From the NCBI GenBank assembly GCA_001465935.1, contig LNKV01000002.1, positions 558,001 to 622,000 on the forward strand: DNA of 64,000 bases. Direction: 5' to 3'. Shown here piece by piece: positions 52,752-64,000 of the stretch (positions are counted from its first letter, which is position 1; each line of letters begins with the position of its first letter). The DNA comes from Clarireedia homoeocarpa (lineage: Eukaryota; Ascomycota; Leotiomycetes; Helotiales; Rutstroemiaceae). The notes below the pieces were generated by a model. That model saw nothing but the letters and a program-made list of their open reading frames with translations, was not told the origin of the DNA and made no database searches. A program made the translations under genes and the position numbers.

Positions 52752-54623
52752 GTGGGCTCCTGGTATCCCATTGAGTTGATTTAGAGGTGTGGGGGTTTGT
52801 CGCCGGAGGATTGTGAGGTGTTTTACAGTGTATATATTGATTCTTTTTGAGTTGCCGTTAGTGCAAGACTCATTGTACTGTACATATTGTACATAAATTA
52901 ATGGTCATTTGATCAGCCTTGAACCCTGCTTCTCTGTTTACCCGTGATTCAAATATTCTTTGCTTTGAAATCTTCTTGCCATTGTCTGCTTTATCTACCT
53001 ACAACTCGTAATGTGCAATATATAGCACCAGCTACTAATCATAAGAGACCATTGCTATCATGCTAGCCGTTATTCTTACTTCACGTGTAGAACACATGCT
53101 CAACTATCCAACTCACGTGCAGACACATTGTTTATCCCTTCTCCACTGATCTCTTCATTTTTAAGGCTATCTTGGTGGAACTGTGATTCTAACTATCTCG
53201 TGCCGTGGAAAATATAACTGCCTGACGTTTCGAATCTGTGGTAGCTTGGTGAGTAGGTATACACGAGATTCTGTTTTTGAAATACGAGGGCCAAGATTCC
53301 TAAGGGTTTAAGCTTCATTTGTATATATATATATTCGGAGAAGAGTTCCATAGATAGATAGATGACTGGGGAATTGGGAGAGAGGGGATATCCTCTGGAG
53401 ATTGAAACTCAAAAGAGAGCTTCAGCATGACTTTCGGGGCATTGGGATAAAGACATATACTTTTTAAGACTGGACAAGCTACCGCATTTTTAAGGAATGA
53501 GAGGAAATATTGATGTATAACTCATGAGGGCTACAATTTCATCTCATACCATACTATACTATGCCACACACACTATACCCAAACCACATCCATAAACCAG
53601 TATCACAAGTAGTCAAACCTTCCAATAAGTACAGTACCAATTTCCATCTCATCCCCACAGCACCACAGATAAAAACTCCTACCAGCACAGAAACTAGACA
53701 AGAAAACTACGTATACAACCCCGCGAACCCAAACGAGAAGACGCTCATTCCATCAATACACGTCTATCCGTCCATCCATCTCTTCGACCCAGTCTAGACA
53801 AACGCATCTCATCTCAGCAACTTATATGTATTTCCATACATGATGAATAAACGATGAACAGAGAAGATTATGGAACTTAAGGAAGAGATGGATGGAGTAT
53901 ATCGACATAAGTGATCATAAATCAGATAGGGGAGGGAAAGTGAGAGGGAGAAGCGTGCGTTTCCGATGAAATGTATGAGGATGATCATCTGAACAGGTGG
54001 AGTGTATGAGCGATGACATACATCAATGTGCAAAGCAAAAGTTGAAGCCTCTTCTGAATTCTGATGGGAAAAAAGGAGAGGGACGAAGAGCAGTAGTACT
54101 CAGAGTATTAATAGAATCGGACTTCCTTTCTGCATTTATTCCAAGTCGTCATTTCCTAAACCATCTACAGGCTTTGCTTGATAGATAAGAGGGAAGAGAA
54201 GGCACATATATAGAAAACAAAAGAAGTGGATTGGCAGACTTCGACAACCCTGTGCAAATAGATTTGATATGATGAATCTCGTTCTTATTCAGACGTATAT
54301 ATACCACTAATACCGTATAAACACGGCTAGATTTAGACAGCTCTTCTTTCTTTCCCATATCTCGAAGAAGAAATATATGCCATGCCGTCCCACATCATCC
54401 GGATATCGAGGAAACCCAATTCTTTCCCGCATTCCCGTGTCCTTCTCATACATACACCTCGAACGCCGAACACATGCACGCCTATACCATGCTATACCAT
54501 GCCATGGTAAACATACAAACTCAAAACCCCTCCCACCAAAAACCCAACCGGCCTGTCCCCATCCCTTCCTTGCCTCCACATATTCATCACCCTCCACATC
54601 TGCCGGTAATACCGCCTCCTCAC
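52752..54623. other. Convergent intergenic region, no gene seen
   Basis: About 1.9 kb lies between the methylesterase and YPI1 stop codons. It is AT-rich with small TATA and GATA-type runs. No exon or RNA gene is recognised. Confidence 0.45.
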
Positions 54624-55309
54624 TCACGCCGTGCTCTTCCCTTTTAGACTAGGCTGCCTCTCATAAGCATTCGGACTTCTCTTCCTCTCCCCTCCTTTCC
54701 CTTTACCCTTCCCATGCGCATGCGCATGACCATGCCCGCAATCATCACCATGTTCCTTTCTCTTCCCCTTCCCACCTCCCATTGGCCTTGCCCTGTCATC
54801 ATCATCATCATCACTACTGCTATCATCACTATCGCTACTGCTCTCGTCGCTGCTTTCGTCAATCGGTCGCGGCGCGTGGTATATACAGCATACTATATTC
54901 CCCACCAGAGATTAGCACAGGTACTTTTGACTCCTACAGCATCCAAACCACACTGCACTGTCTCATTTTTACTCTCACTCTCACTCTCATCTCCAGACCC
55001 TCTGGAACTGAGAGAAAGAGCGAGAGCAACGTGTAAGAGGAAAGAAAAAGAAACAAAGTAAAACAAACCTTTACTGCTCTTCCTTCCCAACCCCTCATTA
55101 TCCACCACGTCCTCTGCCCACTGTATGCGTCTCCCCCTCCCCCTCCCCACCTCCTCCACACTTGCATTCCCCTCCTCATTTGCACCGCGCAACCTTAATA
55201 CGGCCTGCGCTCTACCGCCCGTGCTGATGATCCCCGTTGTAGTCATGCTGCCGCTGTTTGGTGCATTGGCGCTAAGCGGCGCTGCTTGAGCTGTTGCGGG
55301 GGCTGCCAT
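54624..55309 (-). CDS. YPI1: Type 1 phosphatase regulator YPI1 (inhibitor-3)
   Basis: YPI1 binds and regulates protein phosphatase 1 (Glc7 type), mainly in the nucleus. Exons 55309-55069 and 54892-54624 with a 176-nt intron give 169 residues. The family hallmark is complete: the PP1-docking RIQW at 61-64 with following AEDVVDNEGLGRKSSK and, across the intron, VCCIYHAPRP. An acidic Ser/Asp run (SSDESSSDSDDSSSDDDDDD) and a Gly/His/Lys-rich disordered end follow. The acidic tract has casein-kinase-2-like sites. The intron falls exactly between SSK and VCC. Confidence 0.95.
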
Positions 55310-56536
55310 TTTCGTTACGTTGCGTTGCGGTGCCTTGTCTTTGTATTTAATTTCGCGATTCGAATATTCGCTGTGGAGCCGATGAATAATTCGACGATAT
55401 AGTAGGAAGTTGATATGAATGTTGAGGCTGGTCGTACTGTGTTATTATTGTATTTATTCCCCGCAGTGAGTGCAACGCCGCGTAGCAACCAGGAGAATTA
55501 AAGCCGAAAACCAGCTATCGGCAGTACTATCGTGCTTCGAAATCGACGTGCTTGCGTTTGCTCACATGCACCGATTTTTTTTTTGCGCTCCCACGATAAA
55601 AATCAGATTTCGAGTGCTGGAAATAGTTACTGCAACGGTGATCGTTTTGAGGAATTTCTCGGGAAGAGTTTTTATCAACTTGGACTTGAATCTTGATGTG
55701 TGTAAAGCTGTCCCACAGAATGAAGCGAGATGTAATAGTAAAGTGGAAGTCGAGTCCAGTCTCAGTAGCGAACACTCAACCTGTTATTGGGAAGAGTTTT
55801 CTTTCTTATAGGTTGTTTGTTTATTTCTCTATCAGCTGCCCTCTCAACTTGCATAAGAAGTGACCTGGAGAATTTTAAAAGGCAGTATAGAAGTTAATGC
55901 GTTGCCCCACGTTTTTGTTGTTGTTCAAAAAGTTCCGTCATGCCTGCCACCCATCACCGATGATGGATGACGGCTGGTGGTCAGCAAAAAGGGTCCAAGG
56001 TTTAGTCATTGTTTGTGGCGCCTTTTCTCTTGTTTGTGGCTGAGGGTATGTCAACTGATTGCTTCTGATATATAGCTGGAGGAAAGGAGTAGGGCTGGTT
56101 GGCTGGGTCTACATGGAGGGTGACGTTGGATAAGATAAGACTGAGATTTTGGGATGGAAGAAGCTGATAAAAGATGATATTCAGCCTTTGACTTGAGCTT
56201 TACGAGATACAGGGGCTGAAATTCCTTGTAATTATAATGCTCACACTTGATTTATAGCTATTGAGCTTTGGATCTTAGATCTTTCTTTGTTCGCGTATTG
56301 AGGGTGTAGGGGTAAGTGTAAATGTAGAAAGAACTTGTGTTTGCCAGGTCTGTCTATCAAGCTTTACACATGCACATGAACTATTTCCTTATCTATTAGA
56401 GCTCTAGTATCTACAAATTACGAGCCTGGCTCTACTTACCAAGCTACAGATAAACCCAAGATAGGCATCCATCTTCATTGCATCTACTTATGTACCAAAA
56501 CCAAAAATCATAACATCATAGCAACCATATCTCATC
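55310..56536. other. Intergenic region upstream of YPI1
   Basis: About 1.2 kb lies between the YPI1 start and the GPI-type protein gene stop. No gene is seen. The frames present look like chance. Confidence 0.45.
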
Positions 56537-57976
56537 TCATACCCATAAAACCGCCCAACCCACCACAAGACCCATCAAAACTAAACGCCCATCCACCCTC
56601 AAACTCCCCGCTCCACCCGGTGTCTCCTTCCCCCTCAACTGCGTCGCACTAGCCCCCACACTTGAGCAACTCGCCGTCCCACATTCAAACCCACTTGGAC
56701 AACAATCACCACCTAAACTGGCCGGACAAGTCGACCATCCCGTAGCACATGTTCCGGTCGCTGAAGTGACCGTTGCTGCTGTACCTACCGGTACTGCGAC
56801 TGTGATTCCGCTGCTAAGAAGTGTCGTTGATGAAGTAGCTGGACAAGAAGTTGTGTCACAGTTGCGGCCAGTTCGACAACAACCTCCTTGGTAGTGCGCC
56901 GAACAGGCATAGAAGCCAGTAGGACATGTATCATCCCCTGAAGATGTGGTAGACGAGTCAGTCGTGGTAGTTGTTGTAGTTTCTCCAGTTGGCCGAACGG
57001 GAACGACTCCTGAAGCCGATGTTGTTGTCGTTTTAGTCGTCGACGACACTGAGGAGGTTGTGGACGTAGTAGTTGTGGTCTGCGAAGAGGTACTCGAAAT
57101 GCTCGGCGAACTCGAAACTGTGGATTTTGTGCTTGTGAATGTAGTTGTCTCTAGTGATGTCGTCAAACCCAAAGCGGTTGTAACCCGAGTGGTAGTAACG
57201 ATCACCACAAGTGATGGGTTCACAACACATCCAATAGAAGCACAAACATAATTGGGTATACAACAACCACCTCCTACATCAGCCGCACAAGGAGTATTTG
57301 GAGAAGCACAACTCGTGATTGTGCCCCCGCAATTTCCACCACTAGGACAACATCCCACTGGACCTAATCCAGTGTCCTGGATTTGAAAACAGGTCTCACC
57401 AGTTGCGCAGCAACTATTCGGATATCCAATCGAAGAACAGTTCGAAGTTCCAGTAGGACATTTGAAGTCTCTCTTCTCCAATATAGCCAACACGGCTACT
57501 GAATCTCTTTCCCTCATACGTAGATCTTCGTATGTCAGTGGACCAGATTGATCTTCTGTATGTAGTGCGAATGGCGCCCGAAAAGTAATCGGTGTTGATG
57601 CATTTGCCAATAACCTAACTTCCTCCTTCAGATCTCTAGTTCTTAATGATTCTGTGTCCGTTTCCTCTGCGCTCTTTGATTGTGTATTTTCGGCATATCG
57701 CCAATATTCCATAAAGAATTTCTCCCCCTCATCCACACTCATCTTCATAACACCCACCGGACTCTTCGTAGTATCATCCTCTCCCCTTCTAAGAATATCA
57801 TCTTCACCACTTCTTACCGGACCATAAACCCAATCTTTAACCTGCGCCGCTAGATCGCGAGGCCAGCGTGCCGATATCGAACCCCCATCAACAGCCTGCA
57901 CCGTGTGCGTCTGCGAAACGAGAAGTAATAAAACCGAAGTCGGAAGGCTAAGAACCCTCAATGGTCGTAGTCGCAT
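56537..57976 (-). CDS. Cys-rich Ser/Thr-rich GPI-anchored-type surface protein
   Basis: This is an intronless frame of 479 residues from the chosen start (an in-frame ATG lies four codons upstream, at 57988). The N-terminus is a signal peptide (MRLRPLRVLSLPTSVLLLLV). A 160-residue acidic and hydrophilic region follows. Then come Cys-rich modules of the form CPxG...C...CC...G..C (for example CPTGTSNCSSIGYPNSCC and CCPSGGNC), a Thr/Ser-rich stalk suited to O-glycosylation, and two more modules (DTCPTGFYACSAHYQGGCC and CATGWSTCPASLGGDCC). The last 15 residues are hydrophobic (LVLMGLVVGWAVLWV) after a small-residue stretch, as in a GPI signal. It is likely a cell-wall or plasma-membrane protein. 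No function is known to me. Confidence 0.85.
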   Translation of the reverse strand: MRLRPLRVLSLPTSVLLLLVSQTHTVQAVDGGSISARWPRDLAAQVKDWVYGPVRSGEDDILRRGEDDTTKSPVGVMKMSVDEGEKFFMEYWRYAENTQSKSAEETDTESLRTRDLKEEVRLLANASTPITFRAPFALHTEDQSGPLTYEDLRMRERDSVAVLAILEKRDFKCPTGTSNCSSIGYPNSCCATGETCFQIQDTGLGPVGCCPSGGNCGGTITSCASPNTPCAADVGGGCCIPNYVCASIGCVVNPSLVVIVTTTRVTTALGLTTSLETTTFTSTKSTVSSSPSISSTSSQTTTTTSTTSSVSSTTKTTTTSASGVVPVRPTGETTTTTTTDSSTTSSGDDTCPTGFYACSAHYQGGCCRTGRNCDTTSCPATSSTTLLSSGITVAVPVGTAATVTSATGTCATGWSTCPASLGGDCCPSGFECGTASCSSVGASATQLRGKETPGGAGSLRVDGRLVLMGLVVGWAVLWV

Positions 57977-57988
57977 TTCGAGTACCAA

Positions 57989-58841
57989 TCTATCTATCGC
58001 TCAAGGCAAATATTCGATAATTTGGTCTATCAAACGCCAAAGTCGGTCTGATAGAAAGTGGAGACCGTAATCGCATACAGCAACTGATGTCAGCGGCAGC
58101 TAGGATGAGCTTTCGAGAATAAAGCAGCTAATGTGGAGCTCAATGGAATTTATACAAAATGCAATGCAAACACATACACAGAACCGCGCACAAGTAAAGT
58201 CTGCAGGTCCAATGCAGCAATACAAGTTCGCAGAATCAAAAAGCCAAAAGGGAAAAGATATGATATCAAGAAAATGAGGCTGGGGAATACTGTACTTCGT
58301 ACAGCATGGACGTAGCAGACCACAGACGACAAACGAAACGAAAAATATCTCCGGTGGCTGGGGCGGATCGATCCCATAGACTTGGTACAGGACAAACCTT
58401 GCTATTTGTACTGTACCGTGAAGAAACCTCTCAAGAAAACCAAAGCATTGGCAAACCATCCAACAGGCATATCCAAGTCAGTAGTCTCGAGTCAGGAAAT
58501 ACTATGCAAAGAAAGTTGTTACTTGAAAAGCATCTCGCATGCATGACGCGCCGACGACCCATCCCGGTATTAAGTTTTTCCGCATGCGAAAGTTCTTATC
58601 GCGTCTTATCGATACACGATAAGAGTACGAACATACTATTCTCCTTACCCAAATTCCCGCCAAAAACCCCGCAGTGCAAATCCGATCTAGGCTACCATCG
58701 ACTTTTTCTTCCCTACGTTCTAATATTACATTTTGGTTCTCCGTTATCTCACACATATTTTGCAGCTTCTCTAAACAAAAGCTCGTTCGCGTGTGATTCT
58801 TAATATATCATATCATCTGCATCCAAACTATTGTAGCAAAA
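57989..58841. other. Divergent intergenic region
   Basis: About 850 bp lies between two divergent genes and should contain both promoters. No coding exon is seen. Confidence 0.5.
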
Positions 58842-59557
58842 ATGCCACGCAGCGACGAAGCGAGCGCATTTTACCACTCTGTATACAGCGCCATACAGGA
58901 GATTCCGTATGGAAAAGTGACTAGTTATGGACATATTGCGCGATTGATAGGGACTCGTTTGTTTACCATTCCCCTTTCTCTCCCTTCCTCCCGTCTTTTT
59001 TTCTCCACCCCCAGCTTTTTCCTCCCCATCCTCATCCCCTTTCCCTTAAAATACATAAAACCCCTCATCCAAATCCAAACTAACCACTCCCCATCCATAC
59101 CTAGCACAACGACCTCGCCAAGTAGGAACCTGTCTCAAGCACCTCCCCTCAGATCCCACGCTTCCCTTCCACAACGGGAATGTCCCTTGGCAACGAGTGA
59201 TAAATTCCAAAGGTGTGATATCGCCACGGTATTTACCCTTTTCTTTTCGTCTCCCCTCCTTTCCTCCACCCCTTTCCATCTTTACCTCCAATAACAAGTC
59301 AAACTATTCCCTAATATAACGCAAATTTCCGATTTAATCATCTTCACAGCAATCCTGCTGGCGTCCAAAACCAAGCACAAGTCCTTCGTAGTGAAGGCGT
59401 AATAGTGAACACAGGTAGTCTCGGAGAACTATTTATCGACCTTGTGGAATACGGATGGTTTCCACGACAACTACCTAGTGAGGCGGCGGCTGGGCTGGAT
59501 CCCCCTGTTGATTCGGAAGAGGAAGAGGACGATGAGGAGCACGGAGATGGGGAGTGA
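58842..59557 (+). CDS. ATL1: Alkyltransferase-like DNA repair protein ATL1
   Basis: ATL proteins bind O6-alkylguanine in DNA, flip it out and route it to nucleotide excision repair. Exons 58842-58956, 59105-59228 and 59350-59557 give 148 residues. The fold matches the O6-methylguanine methyltransferase C-terminal domain: VYSAIQEIPYGKVTSYGHIA, then PQRPRQVGTCLKHLP and NPAGVQNQ. The motif that is PCHRV in active methyltransferases is PWQRVI here, so the acceptor Cys is Trp, the definition of ATL. The C-terminus is an unusual acidic tail (DSEEEEDDEEHGDG). Introns of 147 and 121 nt are larger than most here. Length is near that of known fungal ATLs plus the tail. Confidence 0.93.
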
Positions 59558-60333
59558 GGACGGTTTAAGTGATCATGTGGAGATAGACGATATGCATGGT
59601 ATGGCGTTTGAATATGAATGGTTCACATGCTGGTATAGCGTTAAAAACACTTCTGATTCATCACATCAAAAGCGGAGAGTAGTAAGTGGCGATGGAAGGT
59701 TCCTTGCATATAGACCTAAAGCTACGATACACACCAAAGTGCTAGTAGATTTATTTTCGAAGACCGGGTTAATTCTTTGGTGACTGAGCACTCTATACTT
59801 TTGACCCTCGCCCATCAAGTTCGTTGAATACATTTTCTCATCATATCTCCTTTGAGAAAAACTCATTTGCTAGTTCTGATCAGCTTGTCATATGCATTAG
59901 GAAAGTGTTCTGAGAACACTCGGTTTGCAATGACCCCTCCCTTCCACCCGCTGTGCAGTTGGAATTGTGCAAATGTCCAATATCGTTGAAAGCAGCCAAG
60001 TGAGTCCTTCCAAGGCCAATGTCTTTTATGTTAACGTTCGAGAGCCACCCTTTAGAGCAGCATATAAAATCTTCACAGCTAAGCAAAAAGTAAAGTTGCA
60101 CCAATACCACCATTGATGTAGTGAAGTGGTGGGCTCGATCCAAATTGCTTGTTCTCTGACAATATATGCCAGTGATTCATAAAAGGCTTGATGATTATCT
60201 ATTGATGCAGCCGCTCTAAATATGCAATAGTAAACCTCGAAGACTTGACGCTGTTCTCCTTTGTGTTGTTAAACCGCATGATGCTTGAGCATCGGCGCCA
60301 TAATGATTCATCGAGAAGTCGGAGCAGGATTGC
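59558..60333. other. Convergent intergenic region
   Basis: This 3' space of about 780 bp lies between ATL1 and the Pbp1-like gene. No gene is recognised. Confidence 0.5.
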
Positions 60334-63304
60334 TCATTTACTCTCATCGGCGCCTCCAGCAGCTTGCGCTTGAGGACCTGTAGGGATTTGGTTGTTGGGT
60401 GGGCCATGTGGATGTTGACCGTGCGGTTGAAAGTTCTTGTTATTGTAATTTCCATTAGAGTGGCTGTTATTGCGGTGCGGTCCATATTGATGCATTGGTT
60501 GTTGAGGGCTAGTTCCAAACTGATTCGGGCCAGCAAAACCACCTCGCATCGGCACTAACGATGAATTAGTTGAGTTCGTTGAAGTTTTGAACAGCCTCGC
60601 ATGACTTACTCTGGTTGGGGATTGGCTGAGCGAAAACAGGTGCTACGTTACCGTATTGAGGCCCAGGACTCATACCATAAATTGGTTGTTGGTGGCCTTG
60701 CTGAGATCCTTGATTCATCATCATAGGAGCTCCACGACCTGGACTAGGATATCCTCCGTTCGGCATTGGTGGGTGACCGTTGTTGGGCGGCATGAATTGA
60801 CCAGATCCTGGTGGATACATCATTTGGGGATTAGGGGACATGCCTTGTGCAGGAATAAATCCTGGAGCAGGGTTGGGCATCATGATTGGTTGACCCATAT
60901 GACCTTGCTGGGGCATGAATTGTTGATGTTGAGACATGGAACGGAATGACAGAGGGCCACCACCGTAAGGCATTAGCTGGGGATTGTAGTTTAGCTGTGC
61001 ATTTTGACCCATTGGTGAAGGGAACGTCAATGGAACTTGTTGCATTCTTGGAGACGAATAAGATTGAGCAGAATGAGAGGGCATCATACGAAGCTCATCA
61101 GGACCGCCGAAAGTAGGATTGGGGCCATGGCCCATTTGAGCTCCGTGCATGTTGATAGGAGGCTGGCGAGGGGATTGTCTAGCACCGATATTATGGACAC
61201 CCTGCTGAAGGTGGAATGGAAGTTGATGTTGATGTGCAACTTGTGGAGCGGAGTGAGGCGGATGGGGCTCCGAGAGAACTGGAGTCTTTGCGGGGAAAGG
61301 TGCCTTTTCAAACACTTGGACATAAGATTCCGTTGGTTCTCCATCAGGGAAAACTTTCCAGGGAATCGTGGTTTCATATGCTGGCTTTAAGCCACCATTT
61401 GCATTCCAGTTCCTTCCCTCTGGCGGTGATAAGCTCTTTAGGTGCTCCATGGCGTCATACTTGCCAATGAGAGACGGTCGGTCCTTAGCTGCGAGGGGTT
61501 TTCGGCGAAGAAGAGAACGTGTGACAGGTGGGCTTGGTTGAATTTCAGGAGGATTGATCATTGACTGAGGACTTGAGCCACTGCTTGGGTTGCCTGTAGG
61601 ACTAAAGTCCTTGGCGAATGGACTTGGTCGGAACTCAGTACTGTTTGGATTCAATCGCGGACCACCTTGCGCACTCGCTACACCACTGGAACGGCGAGAA
61701 AAGTTTGGTTCGACAGTGTTGGAAGGACCAGTAGGAGGAAGTCTGGCTTCATGCACAGGAATATTGTTTGAAGGAACCTGATTAGGTTTATTCTGCTCAA
61801 TGTTACGAAGTCTTTGGCTAAGATTTCCAGTTGTGCGGCTCTGCTGGAAAGGTACAGGCTGCTGGGCTTGAGATGGTCGGTCTCCTCTGTTGTTCTGTAC
61901 AAAACTATGAGAGGCTTGAGGGTAGGGACCACGACCAGGCTGCTGGCGGCCAGCTACACCTGATGGAGATGCGGCATGCGCAGTGGCCGTAGCGCTTGAG
62001 CGTTGCGAACCACTAGCTTCAGAGGTTGATGTGCTTGGCTTGGCGGGCTCAACGGGATGAAGCTTCGCTTCTTCAGCATTGCGCTTCGCCTTCTCTTGAA
62101 TTTCTTTTTGCTTCGCAGGATCCTTGGCAATAATAGGAACAAGATCTTGAGGTACTGGAGTGGATAACTTGAAATCATTCGCAAACTTCTTGAGATCATT
62201 CAGCTTCACTAGCTTGTCGTTCTTAGCCTTGGTGATACGGAGCTGGTTCACATTGTTCCTTTGATGAGCGGCGAAGCTCTTGAAGGCTTTCGCGACATCA
62301 TTCTCGACAGTAGCAGTGGCATTCGGTCCACCACCAGTGGCTTTCACTTGGGAAGGTTCTGTACGGCTCGTTGAGGAGGATGTAGCCTTGGTTTCGGGTT
62401 TGACGTCAGGTTTCACCTCAGGAGCAGGCGTGCTGCTTGGTTCGACTGCAGTGGGTGGGGTAGCAGCCTCCGGCTTCGGCTGTTTCGCTGCTGGTGCAGG
62501 TGCAGGCGTTGCTGCTGCCGGCTTAGCCTTTTCGGTAGGTTTATCAGTCGTAGCCTTGTCTGCGGGTGCCAACCGCGAAGTGATGATAGCGGGATCAACT
62601 GGAGCGCCACGTCTAGCCGGAGGTTGATACTTATCCTTGGATGATGTAAGGGGCGGGAAGTCCTGTCTGCGAACACCACTGTACCTGCAAAAACGTCAGC
62701 AGCTATTTCTAGATAACCCGTGTTGATGGCTCACTTGTCTTCTTCGTCCATCCCATTTTCATTTGGTCCTGTGTGATCTGCGATGCGCTCCTCCGCAACA
62801 TGAGAGTTCATAGCTTGACTGCGCTCAATTTCTCTTGCCTTCTTATCCGCCTCGGCCACTCTCTGCTTGTACAAAGGATGGCTCTTATCAATAGTTGTGG
62901 TGTAGATGTTCTCGTCGTAATCAGTCTTCACACCAAAACGGCGTTCGTTCTCTGCAAATTGATCCCAAGGAACGGCTCCGCCTCGTCCGGCAGATTCGAG
63001 GGAACCATCAATTTCTTCAGGTTTATCGGGAACCCAGCGCTGAAGAACACGTTCTGTCTGACCTCTGCTACCAGAAATTGCGCTGTCCGTGCGAAAGCCG
63101 CTCGAATTACCTGAGTAGATTAGGACTTGCACCTTAACATGTTGAAGGTATGATAAGAAATAACCAACCGTTCTGCGATCTACCCATGCCTGATCCGCGG
63201 GAATCCCCGATCTCTTTTCTCGGCGGCGCCATATTCGATTGTTGATTTCTGTACTTAGTTCCACCGTTTGTGAGATCGTTGCCTTTCTTTCCTGGTTGTA
63301 CCAT
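60334..63304 (-). CDS. PBP1: Ataxin-2/Pbp1-like protein with LsmAD and PAM2
   Basis: Ataxin-2/Pbp1 proteins bind poly(A)-binding protein and act in stress granules and mRNA control. Exons 63304-63169, 63110-62735, 62684-60610 and 60554-60334 give 935 residues. The LsmAD domain at about 47-130 is clear: SSGFRTDSAISG, LQRWVPD, WDQFAENERRFGVKTDYDEN and YTTTIDKSHPLYKQR. A PAM2 motif for the PAB1 MLLE domain lies at about 515-524 (LNPNSTEFRP). The second half is rich in Pro, Gln, Gly, Met and Asn and looks prion-like. No Sm fold precedes LsmAD, although orthologs have one. The first 46 residues are basic and disordered, so either the Sm part is absent or further exons lie beyond the window. The start could also be the Met at 63232. 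Confidence 0.85.
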
Positions 63305-64000
63305 ATTCAACAAATGATGATCGATTAGATATCAAGCTACGTCCAACTTGCAGTCTAGCCGTGGGCGATCAAGTCGAATAGATATCTGGAGAGTGACTCT
63401 GTCAGTGACGTTTCGAAGGTGGTGAGAAACCCAAAGGTGGACATGAAAGAACCCGTTCACCAGGTTGTGGCACACACCACACCACACGCACACACCATGA
63501 ATGCGCGGCGCTACCTCAACAAGTATATCCAATCGATGAAATTGGGGATGGAGGGGTAGACGTGGGTGAACAGCTGGAGGAGTCAACAAGGACGTACCGC
63601 TTAAACAATATCTTCAGCACACTCTTCTTTTGAACTTGGATAAATCGCGCCAATTTGTGTGCGTCAGGGCTGGAAGATTCGTGACGAATCTATCGCCAAA
63701 AGGGAACTGTCCCACGTCGAAGGAAAAGTGTCTAACAAAAAAGGAATGAGATTAGCATATATGCAATGCCATGCACAAATGTAGAATAGGAATTGTGATG
63801 TCGTTGTTGGGTTGCGAAAGCACCGAGCTTAATTCTCACAACTGTGTCAAAAAGAGGCTGGGTGGTTAGGACAATTTGTCTCACCTCGGATAGAAGAAGA
63901 ACTTGTAAATTTGTTGTTTTTAAAAAAGAGACCTCCACTACTCTCTCTCCTCTCACAATTACTGGGGAAACGTACAATATGTCGTGAATGCCAGTAGTAT
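63305..64000. other. Upstream region of the Pbp1-like gene, probable 5' UTR
   Basis: No coding exon is recognised on either strand, including no Sm-domain segment. C/T-rich stretches on the gene strand and a good splice donor (GTACGT, minus strand, at about 63597) suggest a spliced 5' leader. Confidence 0.4.

Noticed and set aside
56946..57251. Plus-strand Val/Asp-rich open frame
   Set aside because: It is the antisense of the Thr/Ser stalk of the GPI-type protein. Valine runs are the expected shadow of Thr codons.
1..64000. CRISPR arrays, bacterial operons, insertion sequences or an integrated virus
   Set aside because: The DNA is clearly eukaryotic nuclear, with spliced genes. No spaced direct repeats or viral or transposase genes were seen.

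Overview
This window is nuclear DNA from a filamentous ascomycete, most likely a plant-associated Leotiomycete of the Botrytis/Sclerotinia type. The reasons are gene-dense DNA with short GT-AG introns (about 47-205 nt), the fungal gene set (NUP85, gamma-tubulin, RACK1/CpcB, SOM1, COX9, an NCS1 permease) and three secreted pectin-degrading enzymes. The species call is an inference from style and content. No search was run. Gene models were built by joining exons by eye, and each multi-exon model was checked for reading frame and total length divisible by three.

Layout. 0-8.6 kb: a pectate lyase, an HMCES/SRAP DNA-damage protein with PCNA-binding motifs, and an NCS1 nucleobase permease. 10.7-13.8 kb: a GT8 glycosyltransferase and a mitochondrial carrier, head to head. 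14.4-19.7 kb: NUP85 and gamma-tubulin, head to head. 20.3-22 kb: two small disordered proteins. 23 kb: a broken reductase gene beside a likely solo LTR. 24-31.4 kb: a housekeeping block of RACK1 (with an intronic U24-type C/D snoRNA), MGS1/WRNIP1, a four-exon COX9 of 61 codons, TAF8, SOM1 and a conserved unknown. 31.6-34.5 kb: a three-domain isochorismatase-AlkB-GST fusion. 34.9-36.2 kb: a cluster of short tandem repeats. 36.9-46.9 kb: a peroxisomal dienoyl-CoA isomerase, a membrane-anchored carboxylesterase, an orphan Cys-rich disordered protein, alanine-glyoxylate aminotransferase and a DUF1279 mitochondrial protein. 48-52.8 kb: endopolygalacturonase and pectin methylesterase, divergently transcribed. 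54.6-63.3 kb: the PP1 inhibitor YPI1, a Cys-rich GPI-type protein, the alkyltransferase-like protein ATL1 and an ataxin-2/Pbp1-like protein.

How the genes work together. The pectinases act outside the cell: the methylesterase de-esterifies pectin, which polygalacturonase and pectate lyase then cut. Several neighbours deal with DNA damage (SRAP, MGS1, ATL1 and perhaps the AlkB-like fusion), but they are scattered and do not look like an operon-like unit. COX9 and SOM1 serve mitochondrial respiration and inner-membrane peptidase function. The least ordinary items are the snoRNA in RACK1, the fusion protein with a substituted catalytic cysteine, an ataxin-2-like protein with LsmAD and PAM2 motifs but no visible Sm domain, and the repeat cluster near 35 kb.
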